This document shows, piece after piece, positions 1 through 5,788 of a stretch of DNA of 5,788 nt. Source of the DNA: an uncultured Spirochaetaceae bacterium (lineage in GTDB: Bacteria; Spirochaetota; Spirochaetia; Treponematales; Treponemataceae); contig CACXDK010000368.1 of assembly GCA_902766345.1 (NCBI GenBank), forward strand, positions 1-5,788, in the 5' to 3' direction. The position numbers and the translations under genes were made by a program. Every line of letters starts with the position of its first letter. The first letter of the stretch is position 1. The notes beneath the pieces are model-generated. The model saw nothing but the letters and a program-made list of their open reading frames with translations. It had not been told where the DNA came from and did not search any database.

Positions 1-1587
1 GGAGATTGCCTTGATCTTAGTCTTCATGTTGTCATCACCAGTATAGGCATTTACACGGATTCCTGCTGCCCTGAGAGTATCTGCGACTTTCTGTGCATAG
101 TCATTGAAATCCTGTCCGACAGGAACAACAGCTACCTGCTCGAAGTGAAGCCATGCTGGGAATGCTCCTGCATAGTTTTCTATAAGGATTCCAAGGAATC
201 GTTCCAGAGAACCGAGAACTGCACGGTGGAGCATTACTGGATGATGCTTCTGATTGTCTGCACCGATGTACTGGGCATTCAGTCTTTCCTCTGATGGAAG
301 CTGATAGTCAAGCTGTATTGTTCCGCACTGCCACTGTCTTCCCAATGCATCTACAAGTGTAAATTCAAGCTTTGGTCCGTAGAATGCACCTTCTCCTGGC
401 TGAATCTCAAATTCAATGCCACAGGATTTACATGCGTCTGCAAGAGCTGCTTCTGCTCTGTCCCAAGTTGCATCATCACCAACATGATCTTCTGGACGAG
501 TACTGAGCTTTACAAGAAGGTTTTTGTCAAAACCGAAATCCTTGTAAACATCTTTGAGCAGACGGCAGAATTTTGCAACTTCGTCTACAATCTGTTCATC
601 TGTACAGATGATGTGTGCGTCATCCTGAACAAAGCCGCGAACACGCATGATTCCGTGCAAAGTTCCGCTTGGCTCGTTACGTACACAGTGACCGAATTCT
701 GCAAGACGCAGAGGAAGGTCTTTATATGAGCGTGTGCGTGAGTTAAAGATTTCAAGAGCACCAGGACAGTTCATTGGCTTGATTGCAAAAAGACGCTTTT
801 CACTTTCTGTAATGAACATGTTCTTCTGATAGTGTCCCCAGTGACCAGAACGTTCCCAAAGGGTGCGTGGCATTACTGCTGGGGTGTTTACTTCAAGATA
901 ACCGTCCTGAATAACCTTTTTACGCATGTAGTCCTGTAGAGTTACATACATTGACCATCCATTAGGATGCCAGAAAATCTGACCCGGATCTTCTGGGTCA
1001 AGGTGGAACAAGTCCATCTGAACGCCAAGTTTGCGGTGGTCACGCTTGTCTGCTTCTTCAAGCATTTTCAGGTAATCTTTGAGGTCATTAGGCTTTGCAA
1101 ATGCAACTGCATAAACACGGCTAAGCATTGTACGGCTGGAATCGCCACGCCAGTATGCACCTGCCATTTTCATGAGTTTAAAGCTCTGTGCGTTTATTTC
1201 TTTTGTGTTTGCCAGATGTGGACCACGGCAAAGGTCTGTAAAGGTGTCCTGAGTGTATGTAGTTATGGTCTCGTTTTCGGGTAAGTCATTAATCAATTCA
1301 ACCTTATATGGCTGATCCTTAAAGAGTTCGAGTGCTTCGGTTTTTGAAATTTCCTTGCGGACAAAATCAAAGTTTCCAGCAAGGATTTTTCTCATTTCCT
1401 TCTCTACAGCAGGAAATGCATCCTCTGTAAGCTTGTTGTCTGCTGGAAATTCGAAATCGTAATAAAAACCGTTCTCGATTGCAGGGCCGATAGCTATTTT
1501 TGTACCCGGATACAATTTGAGAATAGCTTCTGCCATAACGTGTGCCAAGCTGTGGCGCATCATTTGTAAATGTTCATCAACTGCCAT
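1..1587 (-). CDS. thrS: Threonyl-tRNA synthetase, TGS-less, 3' end beyond window
   Basis: Cytoplasmic class II aminoacyl-tRNA synthetase that charges tRNA-Thr with threonine and hydrolyses mischarged Ser-tRNA-Thr. 529 codons are present; roughly 55 more are expected beyond the left edge. Editing domain: H12-S-L-A-H16 (HxxxH) and C120-R-G-P-H124 (CxxxH) are both intact. Catalytic core: the expected zinc ligands are C274 (in MNCPG), H325 (in QDDAH) and H454 (in MLHRA). Motif 2 reads VRNE near residue 303, and motif 3 ends in GSLERF with R463. The anticodon-binding domain starts near residue 480 (VAVVPVG). Compared with the E. coli enzyme the numbering is offset by about 60, so the N-terminal TGS domain is absent. 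The start is fixed: an in-frame TGA (1588-1590) directly precedes the ATG, and a Shine-Dalgarno AAAGGTGA lies 5 nt upstream. The gene is divergent from the 1820 gene. The family assignment is essentially certain. Confidence 0.97.
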   Translation of the reverse strand, partial: MAVDEHLQMMRHSLAHVMAEAILKLYPGTKIAIGPAIENGFYYDFEFPADNKLTEDAFPAVEKEMRKILAGNFDFVRKEISKTEALELFKDQPYKVELINDLPENETITTYTQDTFTDLCRGPHLANTKEINAQSFKLMKMAGAYWRGDSSRTMLSRVYAVAFAKPNDLKDYLKMLEEADKRDHRKLGVQMDLFHLDPEDPGQIFWHPNGWSMYVTLQDYMRKKVIQDGYLEVNTPAVMPRTLWERSGHWGHYQKNMFITESEKRLFAIKPMNCPGALEIFNSRTRSYKDLPLRLAEFGHCVRNEPSGTLHGIMRVRGFVQDDAHIICTDEQIVDEVAKFCRLLKDVYKDFGFDKNLLVKLSTRPEDHVGDDATWDRAEAALADACKSCGIEFEIQPGEGAFYGPKLEFTLVDALGRQWQCGTIQLDYQLPSEERLNAQYIGADNQKHHPVMLHRAVLGSLERFLGILIENYAGAFPAWLHFEQVAVVPVGQDFNDYAQKVADTLRAAGIRVNAYTGDDNMKTKIKAIS

Positions 1588-1592
1588 TCAAT

Positions 1593-1600
1593 TCACCTTT
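1593..1600 (-). promoter_or_regulatory. Ribosome binding site of thrS
   Basis: On the minus strand this reads AAAGGTGA, 5 nt before the ATG at 1587. Together with the stop codon immediately upstream in the same frame, it fixes the start of the TGS-less synthetase. Confidence 0.85.
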
Positions 1601-1624
1601 CAGTTAAAATAATGATAGTTCTAT

Positions 1625-1653
1625 AGAATAATGTTTTTTTTTCGTTATATCAA
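1625..1653 (-). promoter_or_regulatory. Sigma70-type promoter for thrS
   Basis: On the minus strand, TTGATA (-35, bases 1648-1653) and TATTCT (-10, bases 1625-1630) are separated by exactly 17 bp. Transcription would start near 1618, giving a leader of about 30 nt before the thrS ATG, too short for a T-box or other riboswitch. The spacer carries an unbroken run of nine A (1634-1642 on this strand). A perfect 10-bp palindrome, TTCTATAGAA (1619-1628), overlaps the -10 element and the start region and could be an operator or chance. The promoter is a consensus match only. Confidence 0.6.
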
Positions 1654-1664
1654 TAGTACGAATC

Positions 1665-1694
1665 TGTACAGAAAAATGGATAATGTGCTATTAT
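1665..1694 (+). promoter_or_regulatory. Candidate promoter for the 1820-4829 operon
   Basis: TGTACA (1665-1670) is followed after 18 bp by TATTAT (1689-1694), with an extended -10 TGC just before it (1686-1688). The -35 matches the consensus in four of six positions. The start would be near 1701, leaving a leader of about 119 nt before the ATG at 1820. This promoter is back to back with the thrS promoter, the two -35 boxes being 11 bp apart. An overlapping TATAAT at 1692-1697 has no reasonable -35 box. The leader to 1806 shows no stable hairpin or convincing small ORF. Confidence 0.4.
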
Positions 1695-1806
1695 AATTAG
1701 ATACATCATTGTGAAAATGTAGCTTTGAAATAAAAGGGTGAAGTATTGCAATTTGAATTCCGATAGTATGTAAGGGATTGTGGATTCTATGTTAATAAGT
1801 TTTTGT

Positions 1807-1811
1807 AGGGG
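1807..1811 (+). promoter_or_regulatory. Ribosome binding site of the 1820 gene
   Basis: AGGGG lies 8 nt before the ATG at 1820, which supports that start codon. Confidence 0.75.
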
Positions 1812-1819
1812 TAATATAA

Positions 1820-3241
1820 ATGGACAATGCTAATCAGGATGAAAGTTTTAATGCCAAAGTCATAAAAGCTATTGATAATAAGGTGGCCTGGTTTGACTCT
1901 ACAAAGCTTGTCCAGGTTCAGGACAGATACAGGAATCATCTTGTTTTCGTAAAAAACATGTTTGATTTATTGCAAAAGCGTTCTCTTGTTATTCCTGATC
2001 CATATAAAAATGAACGTCAAATTTCAAAAGTTACCTGCCCGGATGAAAGTCCGTTTAATGAGAATGACCGTGCTCAACAGCTTGGAATAAGATTAAATGA
2101 CTACGAAACTATGCTTGATTACATCTGTAATTACATGAAGTTCTCCGTAGACCAGCTTACAACTGACAAAATAAAGAAACTTCTTGAATTCAATAATTCT
2201 TTTGTATGGAGCAGCCTTACAGCATCTTCTAGTAGAGTAAATACTCGTGCTCTTGGAATTGCCCTTTCGGAATTAAAAAATTCAGGCATGGGCATGGCCG
2301 TAGGCATGTTGTTTGACGGACTTGAAAATACAGCCCATGAAATTGATGATATTAACAAAGCCCTGAAATCACTGGGAAATTTCCATCGTGAACGTTATAA
2401 GGGGGAAATTCGAAAGAATATCATTGCAGACAGACGTTTTAACAGCGCTGCAATGGGTGATGCTTCTTCTCTTATGGCTGAAATAAAGCGTCTTCTCCCA
2501 ATATGTCTGCCTAAGAAACCTTTTTATCAGGAACTTGTTCAAGAAATTGTAGACGAAGAAACAGCTCTTGCAAAAGATGAATTGCGCAATAAGGTATTGA
2601 AGCGTCTTTATGTTGAAGATAAAACAGAAGCTACTAAAACTGCTTCTGTTGATACACATGAGATAATCATGTCTGCCATTCGCTTTATTGGTTCTCTTGC
2701 AGAACAGTACAATATTGTTCAGCAAAAAATCATTGTAAATCATGATATATTGCAGTCTGAAAGTAATGGATTTAAAGATAAACTGATGAAGCTTATCCGT
2801 AAAATTTTTGGTTTGTCGGAACCTCAGGTTGAATATGTAGTTTCTGTTGCAGAAAGAGGAAAAGAATCCCGTAAAGAGACCATAAATTACAGTAAGTTTA
2901 TGGAAAATCTTGTAAAACGTATTACCTACTATGGTTCGCTTACTGAAAAAAATAGTCCTAACTATCAGAGGATGAATTCTCAGAAAGATGATTTTATCTT
3001 TAACTTTGTAGCGAATCAGGTTACAGAAAATGGAAGACTTCATATAAAGCTTACAGCTTTGGATGACTTTTTTAAGGCAACTGCAACACCTGCAGATAGA
3101 GCTAAAATTAAAGGCATTAAGATGGAGTTGACCACTCTTAAAAATATTCTTGCAAAAGTAAATCAGTGCAAGGGAGAATATGCAGCCTATGTAGAGGAGG
3201 CTGAACAAATGAAAAAATTGGGGATTAAAGATAATGAATAA
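1820..3241 (+). CDS. Unknown soluble helical protein, coupled to oppA
   Basis: I do not recognise this 473-residue protein and assign no function. It has no signal peptide and no hydrophobic stretch long enough for a membrane segment, so it should be cytoplasmic. The sequence is rich in charged residues and looks mostly alpha-helical. One glycine- and methionine-rich block stands out at residues 154-167 (NSGMGMAVGMLFDG), inside a longer stretch of small and polar residues (about 125-185) that resembles a conserved core. The last 45 residues (about 425-470) have heptad-like spacing of hydrophobic residues and could form a coiled coil. I see no nucleotide-binding loop, zinc-ligand cluster or DNA-binding helix-turn-helix. 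An AGGGG ribosome site supports the start. The gene overlaps the following oppA-like gene by 8 nt, so both are expected to be co-transcribed and coupled in translation. It is probably a lineage-restricted spirochaete protein (inference). Confidence 0.9.
   Translation: MDNANQDESFNAKVIKAIDNKVAWFDSTKLVQVQDRYRNHLVFVKNMFDLLQKRSLVIPDPYKNERQISKVTCPDESPFNENDRAQQLGIRLNDYETMLDYICNYMKFSVDQLTTDKIKKLLEFNNSFVWSSLTASSSRVNTRALGIALSELKNSGMGMAVGMLFDGLENTAHEIDDINKALKSLGNFHRERYKGEIRKNIIADRRFNSAAMGDASSLMAEIKRLLPICLPKKPFYQELVQEIVDEETALAKDELRNKVLKRLYVEDKTEATKTASVDTHEIIMSAIRFIGSLAEQYNIVQQKIIVNHDILQSESNGFKDKLMKLIRKIFGLSEPQVEYVVSVAERGKESRKETINYSKFMENLVKRITYYGSLTEKNSPNYQRMNSQKDDFIFNFVANQVTENGRLHIKLTALDDFFKATATPADRAKIKGIKMELTTLKNILAKVNQCKGEYAAYVEEAEQMKKLGIKDNE
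3193..3211 (+). promoter_or_regulatory. Internal Shine-Dalgarno plus in-frame ATG
   Basis: AGAGGAGG (3193-3200), the strongest Shine-Dalgarno-like string I noticed in the window, sits inside the end of the 1820 gene. It is 8 nt before an in-frame ATG (3209-3211). Initiation here would make only a 10-residue peptide ending at the same TAA (3239-3241) that overlaps the oppA start. It is too far (33 nt) from the oppA ATG to serve it directly. It may simply encode the residues V-E-E-A, or it may load ribosomes for re-initiation at oppA. Confidence 0.3.
3220..3224 (+). promoter_or_regulatory. Ribosome binding site of the oppA-like gene
   Basis: GGGGA lies 9 nt before the ATG at 3234, within the coding end of the upstream gene. 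It supports the overlapping start ATGAATAA, in which the stop of the upstream gene (TAA 3239-3241) falls inside the first codons of this one. Confidence 0.65.
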
Positions 3242-4829
3242 AAGCCGTAAGCTTTCTCTTTTTGGTGTAGCCGTTTTGTGTGCGGCATTTATGTCTGTAC
3301 ACGTAGCGTTTGCTTTTGATATTTCTGACGGCATTCCTAATCTTGAGGAACAGAGAGAACTAAGGCTTATCTCTATGACCCATCAATATGATTTAAATCC
3401 TCACACAGCAAATTATACATCTGAAGCTCAGGTTCTTTCTGGATTGTATGAAGGACTTTTTACTTATGATCCGCTTACTTTAGAGCCTAGAAATGCTCTT
3501 TGTGTGTCATATAAAATTTCTCGTACAAAAAAGCGTTGGACTTTTACTTTGAGGGAAGGTGCATGTTTTAGTACTGGTGAGCCAATTACTGCTTCAACTG
3601 TCAGGGATTCTTGGCTTAGACTTCTTGCTACTCCAAACGCTCCTTATTCTTCTTTGCTTGATTTTATTGAAGGCGCTCGTAATTTTAGAACTGGTAAAGG
3701 CATAAAAGAAGATGTCGGCATTTCTGTCCGTAATGACAAAACGTTGGTTGTACATCTTGAGGAACCTGCAGAGCATTTACCTCGCATTCTATGTCATCAT
3801 GCATTTTCTATTGTAAGTTCTAAGCCGAATTCATATAGTGGTGCATTTACATTAAAATCTTACAAGAATAACACTCTTGTTCTGGCAAAAAATCCAAAGT
3901 ATTATGATGCCGCTTCTGTTATTATACCTGGCATAACAATTACTCTGAGTGATGATTTGGAAGAAAATGCATATCAGTTTAATACAGGTAATGCTGATTG
4001 GATTACTGAAGGCAATGCTCTTGCTTCGAAAATAATTAATACAGATGCAATTCACATTGCAGCAGAATTTGGAACTTATTATCTGTTCTTTAAGATGGGC
4101 GATTCTATTTGGAACAATCCTGAGTTTAGAACCGCTCTTCTTGAAGCAATTCCTTATGATTCCTTGCGCAAGAATATCACCATGCCAGCAACTACACTGG
4201 TTTATCCTTTAGTGGATTATCCTCCTGTTCCTGGCATTGATGATTATGATACCGATGATGCAATTGCGTTGATGAATAAGGCTCGTGAACATGTAAAAAT
4301 TCCTTATGATAAAAAGCTTACTCTGAAATTTGCTATTACTGATACAGAATTTATGAAAGATCTTGCTTCTCAGCTAAAGGCTGCATGGGAACCTCTTGGT
4401 GTTGACCTTGTTGTTGAGACAACAACCATGGAGCAGTATAACACTCTCATTCCGAGTTGGAATGCAGATCTTTTTGCGTATTCTTGGATAGGTGATTTTG
4501 CAGATCCTTTGGCATTTTTGGAGTTGTTTAGAAGTGATTCTTCATTGAATGTTGCTAAATATGATAATAAAACCTATGATGAATATCTTTTGAATGCATC
4601 TCGTGCAGATACTTCGGATGAACATTATATGTATTTGTCAAAAGCTGAAAAACTTCTTTTGGACGAAAGCATGGTTATTCCTATATATCATCCAATAAGT
4701 ATGCATCTTATAGATTTGTCTTCTGTGGGTGGATGGCAGACCAATGCTCTTGATCTGCATCCATTTAAGTATCTATATATCAAGCATCAAACTTCTTCAT
4801 TACCAAATCTTGTTAAATTGATAAAATAA
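3234..4829 (+). CDS. OppA-like family 5 solute-binding protein
   Basis: Periplasmic substrate-binding component of a peptide-type ABC importer (531 residues, the usual size for OppA/DppA). Residues 1-27 are a signal peptide: a basic start (NKSRK), a hydrophobic core, and an AFA cleavage site before F28. Cysteine 16 follows V-A-V-L, a poor lipobox because leucine is at -1, so export by signal peptidase I is more likely than lipidation. The family signature lies at about 94-130, around W102 (WTFTLREGACFSTGEPITASTV). Near the C-terminus, SWIGDFADPLAFLELF is followed by KYDNKTYDEYL and a D-E-S-M-V-IPIYHP block, all typical. D421 in GDFADP aligns by eye with the aspartate that holds the peptide amino terminus in enterobacterial OppA, which favours oligopeptides over nickel or sugars. 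No permease or ATPase gene is adjacent: the next gene is convergent. The gene overlaps the upstream unknown gene by 8 nt. The family is sure; the substrate is inferred. Confidence 0.93.
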   Translation: MNKSRKLSLFGVAVLCAAFMSVHVAFAFDISDGIPNLEEQRELRLISMTHQYDLNPHTANYTSEAQVLSGLYEGLFTYDPLTLEPRNALCVSYKISRTKKRWTFTLREGACFSTGEPITASTVRDSWLRLLATPNAPYSSLLDFIEGARNFRTGKGIKEDVGISVRNDKTLVVHLEEPAEHLPRILCHHAFSIVSSKPNSYSGAFTLKSYKNNTLVLAKNPKYYDAASVIIPGITITLSDDLEENAYQFNTGNADWITEGNALASKIINTDAIHIAAEFGTYYLFFKMGDSIWNNPEFRTALLEAIPYDSLRKNITMPATTLVYPLVDYPPVPGIDDYDTDDAIALMNKAREHVKIPYDKKLTLKFAITDTEFMKDLASQLKAAWEPLGVDLVVETTTMEQYNTLIPSWNADLFAYSWIGDFADPLAFLELFRSDSSLNVAKYDNKTYDEYLLNASRADTSDEHYMYLSKAEKLLLDESMVIPIYHPISMHLIDLSSVGGWQTNALDLHPFKYLYIKHQTSSLPNLVKLIK

Positions 4830-4833
4830 TTTT

Positions 4834-4873
4834 CATACTCAATTCATTTGATTAGTTCAGTGAATTGAGTACG
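4834..4873. terminator. Hairpin between convergent genes, possible bidirectional terminator
   Basis: TACTCAATTCA (4836-4846) and TGAATTGAGTA (4861-4871) form a perfect 11-bp inverted repeat with a 14-nt loop. One further pair (4834 with 4873) closes beyond a mismatch. The hairpin starts 4 nt after the oppA stop, and its right arm encodes the last residues of the convergent gene. Only three stem pairs are G:C, and the T-runs on either side are short (TTTGTT rightwards, ATTATTTT leftwards). It may therefore be a weak terminator for both genes. Confidence 0.5.
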
Positions 4874-5788
4874 TTTGTTATGCTTACTTGAATAAAACCA
4901 GCTCTTCCTGTTTTGTAAAAGTTATTTTCTTCCCAAGCTACATACATCTTTGTTCCTGCTATGGCAACTTCACCGTATGTATAACCTGCAGGAAGCAGTG
5001 GTAATCTGAATGCGCAGATTGGACTGTTTTCTTCATTTTTTCTTAGATATGTAGTTCCATCTGAAAATACAATTGCTTCATATCCTGAAACATTATCATT
5101 CAAACCTTTTGCATTGATTGTTGCACTACTGTTATTGCCTGGCTGATAGTAATTTACAGGACTTGTACCAGAGCCGTCTCGCCAGGAAACATAAAATGTA
5201 AAGTCGCTAGGAATAGAAGCAACCAGTGTTTTCAAATCTTCTGGTGCATCTGTAAATAGATGTGGCATATTGAGTGCTTTATATTCTTCTTCTGTTGCAG
5301 ATTTAAATAAATAATTGTCAGACGAAAGAGCCGGTGAAAGCTCTGTAAGGTCAATTAAAGGCTGCCATGTGAAGAATTTAAATTCAACCTGACGTTCCAT
5401 TCTTTTTTTTGCAGAACAAGTCCATGTGTAGCCATCCCAGAAAAATCCTACAATCTGTTCATCTTCCGTAAGATTCAGGTTTTTATATGAAACAAGTGGA
5501 AAGAACAGATGTGTATTCGGGTTAAATTCTACAAGAAACGGTTCTTTGTCAGTTTGTATGGATGTCTCATTAAAGAATGAACTGCGGTATAAATAGAATA
5601 CGGGTGCTCCGCCACTGAAAACAAGCTGGTCTGCTGTTACTGACGGGAAAATCGAGTTGTCATTGTATACGCTTACAGCATCGTCTGTAAATGCTAGAAT
5701 GCCAAGTCTATTTACTACGGCATAGGCTTTATATTGCGAATTTGAAATATATTTCTGTGGTACGCTTGCTGCGGAAGAAATGCGGACA
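4852..5788 (-). CDS. Unknown protein, probably beta-rich; N-terminus beyond window
   Basis: The frame is open from the right edge to the TAA at 4852-4854 and gives at least 311 residues. An ATG at 5398-5400 is only an internal methionine: it has no Shine-Dalgarno before it (an A-run instead), and the protein-like sequence continues upstream without a stop. I do not recognise the family. The sequence is rich in aromatic, serine, threonine and asparagine residues, with short alternating hydrophobic strands and turn-like motifs: FFWDGYTWTC, YVSWRDGSG, IVFSDGTTYLRK and MYVAWEENN. This pattern suggests beta-sheet architecture, such as a propeller or a surface or periplasmic domain, but export cannot be judged because the N-terminus is missing. 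A run of eight A occurs in the coding strand at 5403-5410. The gene is convergent with the oppA-like gene, and the stop codons are 22 nt apart. That it is coding is likely; its function is unknown. Confidence 0.8.
   Translation of the reverse strand, partial: VRISSAASVPQKYISNSQYKAYAVVNRLGILAFTDDAVSVYNDNSIFPSVTADQLVFSGGAPVFYLYRSSFFNETSIQTDKEPFLVEFNPNTHLFFPLVSYKNLNLTEDEQIVGFFWDGYTWTCSAKKRMERQVEFKFFTWQPLIDLTELSPALSSDNYLFKSATEEEYKALNMPHLFTDAPEDLKTLVASIPSDFTFYVSWRDGSGTSPVNYYQPGNNSSATINAKGLNDNVSGYEAIVFSDGTTYLRKNEENSPICAFRLPLLPAGYTYGEVAIAGTKMYVAWEENNFYKTGRAGFIQVSITNVLNSLN
5403..5410 (-). repeat. A8 homopolymer tract in coding sequence
   Basis: Eight consecutive A residues on the coding strand (T on the plus strand) occur inside the unknown right-hand gene, encoding lysines before RME. 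As written, the frame is intact through the tract. A one-base change would truncate or restore the protein, which makes it a possible slippage site or a spot sensitive to sequencing error. Confidence 0.6.

Noticed and set aside
484..1284. Two plus-strand open frames (484-729 and 967-1284)
   Set aside because: Both lie antisense to well-conserved thrS coding sequence, including the catalytic motif region, and have cysteine- and phenylalanine-rich shadow composition.
1588..1819. T-box or riboswitch between thrS and the operon
   Set aside because: The predicted thrS leader is only about 30 nt, and I see no T-box sequence or terminator hairpin. The rightward leader also shows no stable stem.
1738..1833. 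Small upstream reading frames in the operon leader (GTG at 1738, 11 codons; ATG at 1789, 14 codons)
   Set aside because: The A/G-rich string before the GTG is too close to act as a ribosome site, and the one before the ATG is 12 nt away and weak. Neither peptide suggests attenuation, such as a run of one amino acid.
3278..3281. Cysteine 16 of the OppA-like protein as a lipoprotein anchor
   Set aside because: Leucine at the -1 position does not fit a lipobox, and a clean AFA signal peptidase I site follows at residue 27. Lipidation is not excluded, but I did not annotate it.
2369..3334. Long minus-strand open frame of 321 codons opposite the unknown gene and the start of oppA
   Set aside because: Its translation is dominated by F, I, C, N and S with no coherent domain. 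It runs antisense across two genes that have proper ribosome sites and recognisable or coherent protein sequence. It is best read as a shadow frame.
3594..4055. Two short minus-strand open frames (3594-3776 and 3852-4055)
   Set aside because: Both are antisense to the solute-binding protein gene, have shadow-like composition and show no protein motifs.
4852..5400. Right-hand gene as a complete 182-residue protein starting at 5400
   Set aside because: The frame continues without a stop to the window edge with similar composition, and no Shine-Dalgarno precedes the ATG at 5400.

Overview
The window looks like a spirochaete, most probably a Treponema-type chromosome. The inference rests on the AT-rich intergenic DNA, the low-GC codon choice, and a threonyl-tRNA synthetase that starts directly at its editing domain, as I recall (not checked) for other spirochaetal ThrRS proteins. 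It also rests on a periplasmic peptide-binding protein with no permease genes beside it. No rRNA, tRNA, insertion sequence, prophage or CRISPR signal is visible.

Layout: (1) Bases 1-1587, minus strand: the first 529 codons of thrS, cut by the left window edge. (2) Bases 1588-1819: a divergent intergenic region. It holds a good sigma70-type promoter for thrS, reading left, and a weaker back-to-back promoter candidate reading right. (3) Bases 1820-3241, plus strand: a 473-residue soluble, mostly helical protein that I cannot assign to a family. (4) Bases 3234-4829, plus strand: an OppA-like family 5 extracellular solute-binding protein. Its start codon lies inside the end of the previous gene (8-nt overlap), so the two form an operon and are probably translationally coupled. 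(5) Bases 4830-4873: a hairpin between the convergent genes. (6) Bases 4852-5788, minus strand: the C-terminal 312 codons, including the stop, of an unknown, probably beta-rich protein. It is open through the right edge and cut there.

How the genes work together: thrS is a housekeeping gene transcribed away from the others. The unknown helical protein and the OppA-like protein are one transcription unit, so a functional link to peptide uptake or sensing is plausible but not shown. The convergent right-hand gene is unrelated by position. I found no clearly new multi-gene system. The points most worth a second look are the unknown protein coupled to an orphan OppA, the missing ThrRS TGS domain, and two homopolymer tracts at positions where slippage would matter.
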